Assembly (NCBI GenBank): GCA_038108155.1
Contig: JAYNHP010000004.1
Location: forward strand, 1 to 64,000
Length of the DNA: 64,000 bases
Source: MED-G20 sp038108155
GTDB lineage: Bacteria > Bacteroidota > Bacteroidia > Flavobacteriales_D > Parvicellaceae
Direction of reading: 5' to 3'
Shown: in pieces, positions 18,183 to 26,851 of the stretch
How the letters are laid out: the number at the start of each line of letters is the position of its first letter
Numbering within the stretch: the stretch's first letter is position 1
The notes under the pieces: model-generated
Told to the model about the DNA's origin: nothing
Database searches by the model: none
Seen by the model: only the letters and a program-made list of their open reading frames with translations
Made by a program: the position numbers and the translations under genes

Positions 18183-19895
18183 ATGAAAAAACTAATACTA
18201 AGTACATTCATTTTATTATTTGCTTGCATAAGCACATTCGCTCAACAAATTGAGTTCACAGTTGAAGCTCCTGCTTCCATTGCTGGAGCCTATGGTTTCA
18301 CTTCGACAAATGACGTTGCTGGGTGGGGAAGCCCAGATTTGACGGATACTGCTAACGCTGTAACAGATACTTTAATGTTTGTAGAAGATGGCACCCCAGG
18401 TACCAATCCTCAAGGAAACCCAATCTCTCAAGAAGGATGTTTCCCATTAATAAATGATTTAACAGGAAAAATTGCAGTTATTTGGAGAAACACTTGTCAG
18501 TTTGGACTTAAAATTCTTTATGCGGAACAAGCTGGTGCAAGAGCTGTTATAATTATAAATAGAGAACCAGGATTGGTAAATATGGCTCCTGGCGATAGTG
18601 GAGCAGTGTGTACAATTCCTGCTATTTTTGTTGAAGATGCAACTGGTGCTATAATTACTGCGGAAATGGCAAACGGCCCAGTTGTTGCATTTATAGGTTC
18701 AAGAAACTTTGATAACAATTTATCTATTAATGCTGCGGACGTAATTCTTCCAGAAGCAACTTCTACACCTTCTGCATTAGCACAAGATAATTCAGAATAT
18801 GAAGTTCAAGTAGGAAGTTGGGTAGTTAACTCTGGAAACATTGATAATAATGCTGTATTAAACGCCACAATAACCTATGGTGGTACTACATTGTATGATC
18901 AATCTACTGCATCTACTCCTATCTTGGCTGGTGACAGTGCATATTTTTCTTTACCTACCTTTAGTCAAGCATCTTACAGTGCTGGTATGTATAGCCTTAC
19001 TTATACTGTAGATACTACTGGTGATGAATTTCAAACTGATAATTCTGTAAGTACTGATTTTCACATAAGTAATACTAAATTCTCAAATGTTCCTTTAGAT
19101 TCAAATGAGAATATGGTATTAAGTCCATTTTACAGACCTAGCAATGCAACTGGAAGTGTAAGTGTTTGCGCTCCTTTTATGGATCCAAATGCAAGTAGAA
19201 TGGCTGCTATGGGAATAAGCTTTGCTGCTGTAGTAAGTGGTGGAGATTTATCCAATAGATATTTTACTACCTATGCTCATGAGTGGGGAGATGTTTTCGC
19301 AGACTTAGATGATCCTGCAGCTGCTATAACTATTATAAATACTATTGGAACTGGAGAATTTACTTATCCTAATGACTCAGCCTACCAAGAAGTTTATGTA
19401 CCTTTTACAGACCCTGTAACTTTGGTAGATAATCAAAGATATTTATTCTGTGTTAACACATTTGATACAGATGTATATATCGGTTTTGATGATAAATTAG
19501 ACTACAATCAGAATATGAATAATGTTTACAAGCAACCAGTAAGTTGTGTTGAAAATAATGGTTCTTGGTTTTTAACTGGATTTGGTTCAGATGTTACTGC
19601 CGGTATATCAGTAGAGCTAACCACCAACTTAAATGTTGAAGAAAATGAACTGTCAAATGTTGATGCTTATCCTAACCCAGCCAACAACATGGTTACTATA
19701 CCATTAAACGGTTTCGTTGGTCACGGTACTGTTGATATAATGGACATATCTGGAAAAATAATTTCTAGTAAAATCGTTAATGCAAATAATCTTATATCGA
19801 TTGATGTAAGTGATATAGCAAACGGAAATTACATATTTGATTTGAAATTGCAAGATGGAAGATCAACTAAATTTAATATTGTAATTAGTAAATAG
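18183..19895 (+). CDS. T9SS-secreted protein with PA domain
   Basis: A 570-residue secreted protein. A signal peptide (residues 1-20, ending STFAQ) is followed by a protease-associated (PA) domain at about 80-175, with GKIAVIWRNTCQFGLKILYAEQAGARAVII and the CTIPAIFVEDATG strand. A CARDB-like segment, a domain resembling the C-terminal beta-sandwich of the two preceding cargo proteins (starting VCAPF and NASRMAAMGISF), and a T9SS type A sorting domain (DAYPNPANNMVTI to NIVISK) complete it. PA domains often sit in secreted peptidases, but no peptidase motif is visible, so it may bind peptides or glycans. It has its own terminator. A TACATTTA at 18146-18153 resembles a -7 element but lacks the final G. 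Confidence 0.9.
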   Translation: MKKLILSTFILLFACISTFAQQIEFTVEAPASIAGAYGFTSTNDVAGWGSPDLTDTANAVTDTLMFVEDGTPGTNPQGNPISQEGCFPLINDLTGKIAVIWRNTCQFGLKILYAEQAGARAVIIINREPGLVNMAPGDSGAVCTIPAIFVEDATGAIITAEMANGPVVAFIGSRNFDNNLSINAADVILPEATSTPSALAQDNSEYEVQVGSWVVNSGNIDNNAVLNATITYGGTTLYDQSTASTPILAGDSAYFSLPTFSQASYSAGMYSLTYTVDTTGDEFQTDNSVSTDFHISNTKFSNVPLDSNENMVLSPFYRPSNATGSVSVCAPFMDPNASRMAAMGISFAAVVSGGDLSNRYFTTYAHEWGDVFADLDDPAAAITIINTIGTGEFTYPNDSAYQEVYVPFTDPVTLVDNQRYLFCVNTFDTDVYIGFDDKLDYNQNMNNVYKQPVSCVENNGSWFLTGFGSDVTAGISVELTTNLNVEENELSNVDAYPNPANNMVTIPLNGFVGHGTVDIMDISGKIISSKIVNANNLISIDVSDIANGNYIFDLKLQDGRSTKFNIVISK

Positions 19896-19914
19896 AAATA
19901 CTAAAATAAAACTT

Positions 19915-19941
19915 AAAGGCCTCTTATGAGGCCTTTTTTTT
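19915..19941 (+). terminator. Intrinsic terminator, probably bidirectional
   Basis: AAAGGCCTC, loop TTAT, GAGGCCTTT, then T to 19941. It sits between two converging genes (the PA-domain cargo gene and mlaF). The opposite strand also has a T-rich tail after the stem, so it may serve both. Confidence 0.9.
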
Positions 19942-19943
19942 GA

Positions 19944-20690
19944 CTATTTTTTCATCTTTTGCAAAAATTTAGAAACGTAAACAAAGTCGTATAGCTCTTT
20001 TACTTTTACATCTAAAATTTCTTCTTTACTGCCTTCCCACTTTTTAACTCCACCATCAATAAATAAAATATTTTCACCTATTTCTAAAACAGAATTCATA
20101 TCATGGGTAATTACGATAGTTGTCATGTCATATTCTTTGGTTAACTCTTGAATTAACTCATCAATAACAATTGCTGTAACTGGATCTAAGCCAGAATTAG
20201 GCTCATCACAAAACAAATACTTTGGTTTCATAGAAATAGCTCTAGCAATGGCTACTCTCTTCTGCATTCCTCCACTTATTTCAGATGGATATAGAGAGTT
20301 TTTATTTAAAATATTTACCCTTTTCAGACAAAAATTTACTCTCTCAATTATTTCTTCTTCAGACATCTTAGTAAACATTCTTAAAGGAAAAGCAATATTT
20401 TCCTCAACAGACAAAGAATCAAACAGTGCACTTCCCTGAAATAGCATTCCTATTTGTTTCCTAACCTTCTTTTTATCTTGAGATTTTAGACTAGAGAATT
20501 TAATATCATCGTAAAAAACATCACCAATATCTGGTTCTAATAAGCCAACAATACATTTTGTTAAAACTGATTTTCCAGAACCACTTTTACCAATAATTAA
20601 ATTAGTCTTCCCTTTTTCAAAAACGAAAGAAATATCTTTTAAAATTTCTACACCAGAAAAAGATTTAGATATATTTTTAACCTGAATCAA
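19944..20690 (-). CDS. mlaF: ABC transporter ATPase, MlaF type
   Basis: A 248-residue ATP-binding subunit with Walker A GKSGSGKSVLTK, signature ISGGMQKRVAIA, Walker B YLFCDEPNSGLDP and the H-loop ITHDM. The GMQKR form of the signature and the partner MlaE-type permease place it in the Mla/Mkl class, which moves phospholipids between inner and outer membranes with an MCE-domain protein. The ATG overlaps the mlaE stop by four bases, so the two are one transcript. The substrate-binding MCE protein usually found next to these genes is not present here. The gene ends at a shared terminator. Confidence 0.93.
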   Translation of the reverse strand: MIQVKNISKSFSGVEILKDISFVFEKGKTNLIIGKSGSGKSVLTKCIVGLLEPDIGDVFYDDIKFSSLKSQDKKKVRKQIGMLFQGSALFDSLSVEENIAFPLRMFTKMSEEEIIERVNFCLKRVNILNKNSLYPSEISGGMQKRVAIARAISMKPKYLFCDEPNSGLDPVTAIVIDELIQELTKEYDMTTIVITHDMNSVLEIGENILFIDGGVKKWEGSKEEILDVKVKELYDFVYVSKFLQKMKK

Positions 20691-21427
20691 ATCAACATTA
20701 ATTGAGTTAATATATAATTAGCAAAAAGTATGAAAATACTACTGTAAACTACAGCATTTGTACTTGCTTTACCGACTTCCAATGCTCCACCTTTTAAATA
20801 ATATCCGTAATAACTAGAAATACTTGTGATTATAAAAGCAAATACTATTGTTTTTGTAAGTGCATAGCGAATGAAAACGAAATTATCTTCAGAAAAAGAT
20901 CTTATTCCTAAAATATATTGCTTGACAGGAATTATTTCTGTAAAGAAACAAACCAAACCACCACCAAAAAAACCAAAAAACATACTGTACATAATTACTA
21001 TAGGAAAAATAAATAATGCTGCTAAAATTTTGGGTCCAACTAAGTAGCCTATAGAATTGACACCCATAACTTCTAATGCGTCAATTTGCTCTGTAACTCT
21101 CATAGTTCCAAGCTCAGATGCTATATTAGATCCAACTTTACCAGCTAATATTAAAGAAATTATGGTAGGACAAAACTCCAAAAGCATGGATTGCTTAATT
21201 GTAAATCCTACTGTATAATCTGGAATCCAAGCAGATTCTATGGCAGTTGCAGTTTGAATCACTAAAACAGCTCCCATAAAAGCAGACATCAGAGAAACTA
21301 TAAATAATGATTTCACCCCTAATTGAACAACCTCATCAAGAAATCTTCTCCAATAAACACTAAATTTTTCAGGTTTGAAAAAGATGTGGTAAAGCATGAA
21401 TATATATTTACCTAAATTTCTTATCAT
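20687..21427 (-). CDS. mlaE: MlaE-family ABC transporter permease
   Basis: A 246-residue permease with five or six membrane helices and the typical MlaE core: GAVLVIQTA near residue 70 and CPTIISLILAGKVGSNIASELGTMRVTEQIDALEVMGVNSIGYLVGPKILA in the middle. This region contacts the ATPase. With the following mlaF it forms the inner-membrane part of a lipid transporter that keeps the outer membrane asymmetric. The region upstream is divergent with a small lipoprotein gene. A TTATTTTG lies shortly before the start but does not fully fit the promoter pattern. The family call is firm. Confidence 0.94.
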   Translation of the reverse strand: MIRNLGKYIFMLYHIFFKPEKFSVYWRRFLDEVVQLGVKSLFIVSLMSAFMGAVLVIQTATAIESAWIPDYTVGFTIKQSMLLEFCPTIISLILAGKVGSNIASELGTMRVTEQIDALEVMGVNSIGYLVGPKILAALFIFPIVIMYSMFFGFFGGGLVCFFTEIIPVKQYILGIRSFSEDNFVFIRYALTKTIVFAFIITSISSYYGYYLKGGALEVGKASTNAVVYSSIFILFANYILTQLMLI

Positions 21428-21505
21428 ATATTTATATTAACCAAAATAAACAATAATAATTGTGAATCCATAAATGCAATCATTAATTTTGGAAGAATTC
21501 TATTT

Positions 21506-21652
21506 GTGAAAAGAAATATAGTTTTAAAATATGGCCTAATATTCTTGCTTATGCTAAGCTTTTTAAGTTGTAGTGTTCTAAAGAAAAAGAAAAATTGCGA
21601 TTGCCCAGAATGGTCTTATTATAAAGCTGAAAAACTTAAGAGATTTACTTAA
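21506..21652 (+). CDS. Tiny putative lipoprotein (48 residues)
   Basis: A short gene starting with GTG. The product begins VKRNIVLKYGLIF and has a hydrophobic stretch ending LSFLSC, a good lipobox with the acylated cysteine at about residue 22. The mature part is only 27 residues: basic KKKKN, then CDCPEW and a charged tail AEKLKRFT. It lies 10 bases upstream of the nucleotidyltransferase gene in the same direction, so cotranscription is likely. Small Cys-Pro-rich lipoproteins of this kind appear in Flavobacteriales genomes but have no known role. It is a real gene rather than noise because the signal peptide, lipobox and stop are all in one frame. The alternative ATG upstream runs into a stop. 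Confidence 0.65.
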   Translation: MKRNIVLKYGLIFLLMLSFLSCSVLKKKKNCDCPEWSYYKAEKLKRFT

Positions 21653-21662
21653 ACCAAAGAAA

Positions 21663-22085
21663 ATGAAAAAGAAAGCAATTATTGTAAGTGGCTATTTTAA
21701 CCCCATACATAAAGGACATTTAGAATATTTTCACAATGCTAAAGCCATTAGTGAAGAGCTTTTTGTAATTGTCAATTCTGATCTTCAAAGACAATTAAAA
21801 GGTAGTAAAGAGTTTCAAGACGAAGAGGAAAGGATGATAATTGTAAGTCAAATTAAAAGTGTGAATAAAGCAATATTATCTGTTGATCAAGACAGAACAG
21901 TTTGTGCAACCATCAAAAAAATTGTTGAAGATTTTGGCCACGAATATGAATTTTCATTTGCCAATGGCGGAGACCAAAATAATAACACGATTCCTGAAAA
22001 ACCAATTTGTAAAGAATTAGGAGTAAAACTTATAGATGGATTGGGAGACAAAATTCAATCCTCAAGTTGGTTGCTTAATAAATGA
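21663..22085 (+). CDS. Cytidylyltransferase-like nucleotidyltransferase
   Basis: A 140-residue protein of the nucleotidylyltransferase superfamily. The sequence GYFNPIHKGHLEYFHNAK carries the HxGH nucleotide-binding motif at about residues 17-20, and SSSWLL near the end matches the ISSS-type motif. Relatives include glycerol-3-phosphate cytidylyltransferase (TagD) and heptose-1-phosphate adenylyltransferase (RfaE/HldE C-terminal part), and the size fits both. The substrate is not decided by sequence alone. The gene follows a tiny lipoprotein gene and converges with a small protein gene 22 bases away. It is probably cytoplasmic, supplying an activated sugar or alditol for cell-surface polymers, but this is inferred. 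Confidence 0.82.
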   Translation: MKKKAIIVSGYFNPIHKGHLEYFHNAKAISEELFVIVNSDLQRQLKGSKEFQDEEERMIIVSQIKSVNKAILSVDQDRTVCATIKKIVEDFGHEYEFSFANGGDQNNNTIPEKPICKELGVKLIDGLGDKIQSSSWLLNK

Positions 22086-22107
22086 CAATTTTATAAATCG
22101 GCTATTA

Positions 22108-22311
22108 TTACAATTTAGCTGAGTAATTAATTTCATAGTATTTGGACCTTTGAGACTTAGACATACCAACTGTTTTGTCCATAAAATTATTTCTATCCTC
22201 TCTAGAACTAAATACCCATATGCATATAGAATCATTGCTATGATAAATAGCTTTTAACTCATCATCAATTTTACAAATCTGTTTTGGAATATCCACTTTT
22301 ATACAAATCAT
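22108..22311 (-). CDS. Small protein of unknown function at the end of the mre operon
   Basis: A 67-residue soluble protein, MICIKVDIPKQICKIDDEL at the start and SKYYEINYSAKL at the end, without signal peptide or membrane segment. I do not recognise a family. The segment ICIWVFSSREDRNNFMDK looks like a structured beta-alpha element. The start lies 14 bases after the rodA stop on the same strand, fitting the tight spacing of the operon, and base use matches its neighbours. It may be a genuine small gene cotranscribed with rodA, or a chance reading frame. The position favours the former. Confidence 0.55.
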   Translation of the reverse strand: MICIKVDIPKQICKIDDELKAIYHSNDSICIWVFSSREDRNNFMDKTVGMSKSQRSKYYEINYSAKL

Positions 22312-22325
22312 TCTACAAAAATAAT

Positions 22326-23657
22326 TTATCTTAAAACAACTTTTCTTTCTGAATCGAGTCTTAAGAGTATAAAAACCATTAATCCAAAAGAAAGAATTGC
22401 TGAGCCGCCCTTACTAAAAAAAGGTAGAGGTATACCAATTACTGGTGCTAAACCTATTACCATAGCAATATTTATCATGAAATGAAAAAATAAAATAGCT
22501 GAAACACAATATCCGTAAATCCTTGTAAACTTACTTCTTTGCCTTTCTGCAATTATAATCATTCTTATCAAAGTAGATAAATACAAGGAAATAAATATAA
22601 ATGAACCTAAAAATCCCCACTCTTCAGCTAAAACACAAAATATAAAATCTGTATTTTGCTCCGGAACATGCTTGTACTTATCATTACTCAAAGTTCCTTT
22701 TAAGTATCCTTTTCCGAAACCCTCACCTGAACCAACTGCAGAAAGAGCCTGATATATATTATATCCTGCTCCTTTTCTGTCTTCTTTGACACCAAACATA
22801 ATCTGGAAACGAGTTCTGTGCCTTTCACTGAAAACATGATCGTAAACATAATTGATGCCACCAGAAATAGACAGTCCAAGTAATGTAATAATTATTAGTC
22901 TTTGAATTTTTTGCTTTCTATATCTAGGCAAAACAAAATATCTAATAATTAAAAATGAAAAAATAAAACCAAAAACAAGAATAAGACCAAAAAATATATT
23001 TCCTGAAATAGCATTTCCTGCAAGGTAAAATACTGATTTTGAAGCTTTTAGAAAAATTCCTACGACTGCAATTAAAACTGTAAAAAGACCAACTAGTAAA
23101 AAATTTCCTGACAGTCCTTCTCTATATAAAACAAATATAAAACAAGCAAAAACTAACATTGTTCCTGGATCGGGCTGAACTGCAATTAGTAAAGCTGGAA
23201 TAATTATCATAAAAAATGCTTTTAACTTGGTTCTGAATTCTTGAAATCTTGAACCTACATCACTCAATAATTTGGCTATGGACAAACTTAAAGTTAGCTT
23301 TATGAACTCGGATGGTTGTATAGAGAAGCCGCTAAAATAAAACCAAGATCTAGCACCTTTAATAGGAGGCATCAGCAAAACTAGAATTAATAAAAGTAAA
23401 ACAAATCCGTAAGTGAAATAGGCTGTGTTTTTAATGAAACTTCCATCCATTAAAAGAATAAAAAAACCTGAAAAAAAAGTTATAATTATCCATATAAGTT
23501 GTTTTCCATAATTTGTAGACCAGAAATCACTTTGAATATCTAATCCCTTAAAAGTACTTGAATACATAATAAAATATCCAATTACAGAAAGTAACAAATA
23601 CATTATTAGCAGTGGCTTATCAATATTTCTCCAAATGGATAGATTTCTATATTTCAT
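22326..23657 (-). CDS. rodA: Rod shape-determining glycan polymerase RodA
   Basis: RodA is the SEDS-family polymerase that makes glycan strands of lateral-wall peptidoglycan with PBP2. The 443-residue product has about ten membrane helices. The family signature GKGYLKGTLSNDKYKHVPEQNTDFIFCVLAEEWGFLG is followed by GIPLPFFSKGGSAILS near the end. Its start overlaps the mrdA stop by four bases, giving coupled translation of polymerase and transpeptidase partners. The order mreB-mreC-mreD-mrdA-rodA is the classical elongasome arrangement. RodA is preferred over FtsW because of this context. Confidence 0.95.
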   Translation of the reverse strand: MKYRNLSIWRNIDKPLLIMYLLLSVIGYFIMYSSTFKGLDIQSDFWSTNYGKQLIWIIITFFSGFFILLMDGSFIKNTAYFTYGFVLLLLILVLLMPPIKGARSWFYFSGFSIQPSEFIKLTLSLSIAKLLSDVGSRFQEFRTKLKAFFMIIIPALLIAVQPDPGTMLVFACFIFVLYREGLSGNFLLVGLFTVLIAVVGIFLKASKSVFYLAGNAISGNIFFGLILVFGFIFSFLIIRYFVLPRYRKQKIQRLIIITLLGLSISGGINYVYDHVFSERHRTRFQIMFGVKEDRKGAGYNIYQALSAVGSGEGFGKGYLKGTLSNDKYKHVPEQNTDFIFCVLAEEWGFLGSFIFISLYLSTLIRMIIIAERQRSKFTRIYGYCVSAILFFHFMINIAMVIGLAPVIGIPLPFFSKGGSAILSFGLMVFILLRLDSERKVVLR

Positions 23658-25492
23658 TTAAAATTGGTATTTGGATTTAAAATAACAGCCTGGCTAATTT
23701 GATTTGCTTTTTCAATAGATTTTTCAGAAAGAGAACCTTTTATAAATAATTCCATCATTAAACTAGCAATTGGAGCAGCCCATTTGCTTCCCCAGGTACC
23801 ATATTCAACATAAACTGCAATTGCAATTTGAGGACTATCCATAGGCGCAAAAGAAATAAAAACTGAATGATCATTAAAAGTCTTATTTTCAACAGTACCT
23901 GTTTTTCCGCAAACTTCAATACCATCAATTTTAGCATTTCTACCTGTTCCCCGATTTACAACTTCGTTCATAGCTTTCACTACGACTTCAAAATGTTTTT
24001 TATCAACACATGTACTGTGCTTAATTTTAAATTTTTTAAGTATGTTTTCATTTGCTATTTTTTTAATGATATGGGGGGTATAATAATATCCTCTATTTGC
24101 TATAATTGAAGCTAAATTTGCCATTTGAATTGGTGAAACACCAATCTCTCCTTCGCCAATACTATTAGAGTAAATAGTACTAAAAGCCCATCTTTTTTCC
24201 CCGTACCATTTATCATAAAAATCAACATCAGGAATAAAGCCACTTTTTTCTTCTGGCAAGTCTATACCAAGTGAATTGCCAAAACCAAAAGATTTTATCT
24301 TTTTCTCCCAAATCTCTAAACCTTCTCTACTAGTTTGAAAAACGTTTTTTGACTTATCTTTCATTATCAATCTTTTATATACCTGAAAAAAATAATGATT
24401 GCAGCTATGTTTAATTGCTTTAGTCAGATTATTTGGCTTTTCATGGTTGTGGCAGCCAATAATATTTTTATTGCAGGAAAATCCAGTTTCAGGGCTAATT
24501 ACTCCATCATCTAAAGCAATTAATGCTTGAACCAACTTGAAAATCGACCCTGGTCTGTACTTGTCATTATAGACTGGTCTATTTATTAATGGCTTTAAAC
24601 TATCATTTTTTTTTAAAATCTTGAAATTTTTAGAGAAATCTCTTCCTGTTAAATTTGAAGGATTATAGTTTGGAGCAGATACCATTGCCAAAACTTCGCC
24701 ACTAGATGGCTCAATTGCAACAATTGACCCAATTTTATTTACCATTAATTTTTCCCCTAGTTTTTGCAGTTCAATATCTAAAGTTGTATAAAGACTCATC
24801 CCTGGCTTAGGAGGTTTTTTATTGACTGTTTCTACCTTATTTCCTGCATAATCTTTTAAATAATTTATATTTCCTCTCTCTCCCCTTAATAGTAACTCAT
24901 ATTGTTTTTCTAGACCAGTAATTCCAATAAAATCATTTTTAGTATAGAAAAAATCGCCTTGTACTTTTGTATTTTTAAACTGATTTTCATCAATTCTTCT
25001 TATATAACCCAATAAATGTGCTGCAATTGGATTAGGATATCCTCTGTCAATTTTTGATTTAGCAAAAACAGCATTAATTTGTCCTAAATATGGAGAAATC
25101 TTTGCATGCTCTTTATGTGTCATAGACTCAATAAAAACCGAAGGCTTATAAGGAACATTATATCCAGTAGATGCATTTTTTATAATCTCTTGAAAATCGT
25201 CATTACTCAAATTAAAAAGTTTACAAATAGCGGAAGAGTCTTTTGGTTTTATGATAGAAGGATGAATATAGATATCATATATAGTTTCTGCCCCAACCAA
25301 TAGTTGATTATTTCTATCGTATATAAAACCTCTAGGAGGTTGGATATTTTCTGTTTTTGAAGTTATCTGACTGGCTCTTTCTGACCAGTCTTTATTAATA
25401 ACCTGAATATAGAAAAGCCTAAAAGAAAAAATTATTCCTACAGAAATTATAATAAGAACAACTACCCATTGTCTATTTTTAAAAGGATCCAT
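23654..25492 (-). CDS. mrdA: Penicillin-binding protein 2 (transpeptidase)
   Basis: PBP2 cross-links peptidoglycan during elongation and works with RodA. The 612-residue protein has an N-terminal membrane anchor (about 9-29) and the dimerisation region with RGFIYDRNNQLL. The transpeptidase domain has the active-site serine in PGSIFK (S316), SCN at KHSCNHYFFQ as the second motif, and KTGT in VCGKTGTVENK as the third. The conserved residues are intact. The stop overlaps rodA by four bases, and the start shares one base with the mreD stop. It lies in the periplasm except for the anchor. Confidence 0.95.
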   Translation of the reverse strand: MDPFKNRQWVVVLIIISVGIIFSFRLFYIQVINKDWSERASQITSKTENIQPPRGFIYDRNNQLLVGAETIYDIYIHPSIIKPKDSSAICKLFNLSNDDFQEIIKNASTGYNVPYKPSVFIESMTHKEHAKISPYLGQINAVFAKSKIDRGYPNPIAAHLLGYIRRIDENQFKNTKVQGDFFYTKNDFIGITGLEKQYELLLRGERGNINYLKDYAGNKVETVNKKPPKPGMSLYTTLDIELQKLGEKLMVNKIGSIVAIEPSSGEVLAMVSAPNYNPSNLTGRDFSKNFKILKKNDSLKPLINRPVYNDKYRPGSIFKLVQALIALDDGVISPETGFSCNKNIIGCHNHEKPNNLTKAIKHSCNHYFFQVYKRLIMKDKSKNVFQTSREGLEIWEKKIKSFGFGNSLGIDLPEEKSGFIPDVDFYDKWYGEKRWAFSTIYSNSIGEGEIGVSPIQMANLASIIANRGYYYTPHIIKKIANENILKKFKIKHSTCVDKKHFEVVVKAMNEVVNRGTGRNAKIDGIEVCGKTGTVENKTFNDHSVFISFAPMDSPQIAIAVYVEYGTWGSKWAAPIASLMMELFIKGSLSEKSIEKANQISQAVILNPNTNFK

Positions 25493-26007
25493 TATTTTTT
25501 AAAAATAAATAAGTACTGAAGAAAAACTAAAAAGACCAAAGCAGAAATAGTATTGATAAATGCCCTAAAAAATAATATCTGTAAATTATTAAATGAAAAT
25601 TGCTCCATTATAAAAAAGATAAGGTGGTATGAGAAGATAGAAATTCCAAAAAATAATAAATACCTAACGAGACCAATAGTAAACATATTAAGTTCAACAT
25701 CTTTTTCTATATCCTCTTTGGATGAAATAGAAAATAAAAATGTTGGTTTTAAAAATGTGATAATTAAAAGAACTGAAGTATTAAGTCCAAGGGTATTTCT
25801 AAAAATGTCTGTGATAAACCCTAAAAAGAAAGCATAAATTAATAAGTTAAAAACTGTTGTATCTAGTTTCATCTTCAAAATAAAAAAACAGATGATGATT
25901 GGTGAAAAGTAAGATGAGTAAATTCCAAAATCTAAAAAGTCAATGAAGAAAATCTGGACTAGTATAAGTCCTATAAACCAAGCGATATTTCTAAATTCAA
26001 AAATCAT
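25492..26007 (-). CDS. mreD: Rod shape-determining protein MreD
   Basis: A 171-residue hydrophobic protein with about five membrane helices, lying between mreC and mrdA. Sequence similarity of MreD is always low. Here the identification relies on size, topology, the motif GFITDIFRNTLGLNTS, which recalls the usual GxxxDxxxxxxLG segment, and above all the position. MreD links MreC to the polymerase-transpeptidase pair in the inner membrane. It overlaps the mreC stop by four bases. Confidence 0.9.
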   Translation of the reverse strand: MIFEFRNIAWFIGLILVQIFFIDFLDFGIYSSYFSPIIICFFILKMKLDTTVFNLLIYAFFLGFITDIFRNTLGLNTSVLLIITFLKPTFLFSISSKEDIEKDVELNMFTIGLVRYLLFFGISIFSYHLIFFIMEQFSFNNLQILFFRAFINTISALVFLVFLQYLFIFKK

Positions 26008-26834
26008 CTTTTATTAAGATGTTGTTTTATTTCTTCTGAAGTCCTATTGAAAACAATAAAACCAATTTTAGTTCTTGAAAAATCTTCCTCATTTTCTAAC
26101 TTTATATCTAAAGTTTGTTGCTCAATATTTTCTTTTATTTCTATTACTTTCCCAATTTTTATACCTCCTGGGAATAATCCTTCAGCACCTGATGTAATAA
26201 AGTAATCTCCTAGTTTTACTTTGGTATAAATAGGAATATTTTTAACAAAAATATTCTGGTAATTATTCTCTTCGGGAACCCAAATTAAGTCTCCCCAACT
26301 ATTGGTTTTTTCATGAAGTACTTTTAATCCAAAATTTGGATTTATTAATGGTCTAATTGTTGCATAATTATCTGTTACATTTTTAACAATTCCTAATATA
26401 CCCTTTGTGCCAATCAATCCCATTTTGTCTCTAACACCACTTTTTTTACCAGCATTTACTATTAAAAAATTTTCGTAATGTTTAAATTGAGAATTGATGA
26501 CTTTGACCTCCTTGAATAAAAAATTTTTTTGATAAATAGTATCCTTTGATTTTATAAATTTTCTACCTACCACCAAATCTTTATTTAAAAGTTGATTTTT
26601 TAAAATAGAATTTTCTTTTATTAAATCGTTGTTTATCTCTCTCAGAGAGAAATAAGAAAACATATTATATTGTAAATTGTAAAGACTTGATGTAATACTA
26701 TTACTAGAACTTAAATAATTATAGTGATGATAAGAATTACGATAACTAAAGAGAAAGAATAAAGAAAAGAATTCCAAAAACAGAAAAAAGAGAAAATTTC
26801 TGTATTTCTGTATAAGCAGAATTATATTTCTCAT
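26004..26834 (-). CDS. mreC: Rod shape-determining protein MreC
   Basis: A 276-residue periplasmic scaffold protein with one N-terminal membrane helix (about 12-30), a coiled-coil region (about 55-90, SLREINNDLIKENSILKNQLL), and the paired beta-barrels of MreC. The typical strings NAGKKSGVRDKMGLIGTKGILGIVKNV and TSGAEGLFPGGIKIGKV are present. It bridges the cytoplasmic MreB filament to PBP2. The gene is separated from mreB by 17 bases and overlaps mreD by four. Confidence 0.95.
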   Translation of the reverse strand: MRNIILLIQKYRNFLFFLFLEFFSLFFLFSYRNSYHHYNYLSSSNSITSSLYNLQYNMFSYFSLREINNDLIKENSILKNQLLNKDLVVGRKFIKSKDTIYQKNFLFKEVKVINSQFKHYENFLIVNAGKKSGVRDKMGLIGTKGILGIVKNVTDNYATIRPLINPNFGLKVLHEKTNSWGDLIWVPEENNYQNIFVKNIPIYTKVKLGDYFITSGAEGLFPGGIKIGKVIEIKENIEQQTLDIKLENEEDFSRTKIGFIVFNRTSEEIKQHLNKR

Positions 26835-26851
26835 TTATATAAATTTCTTCT

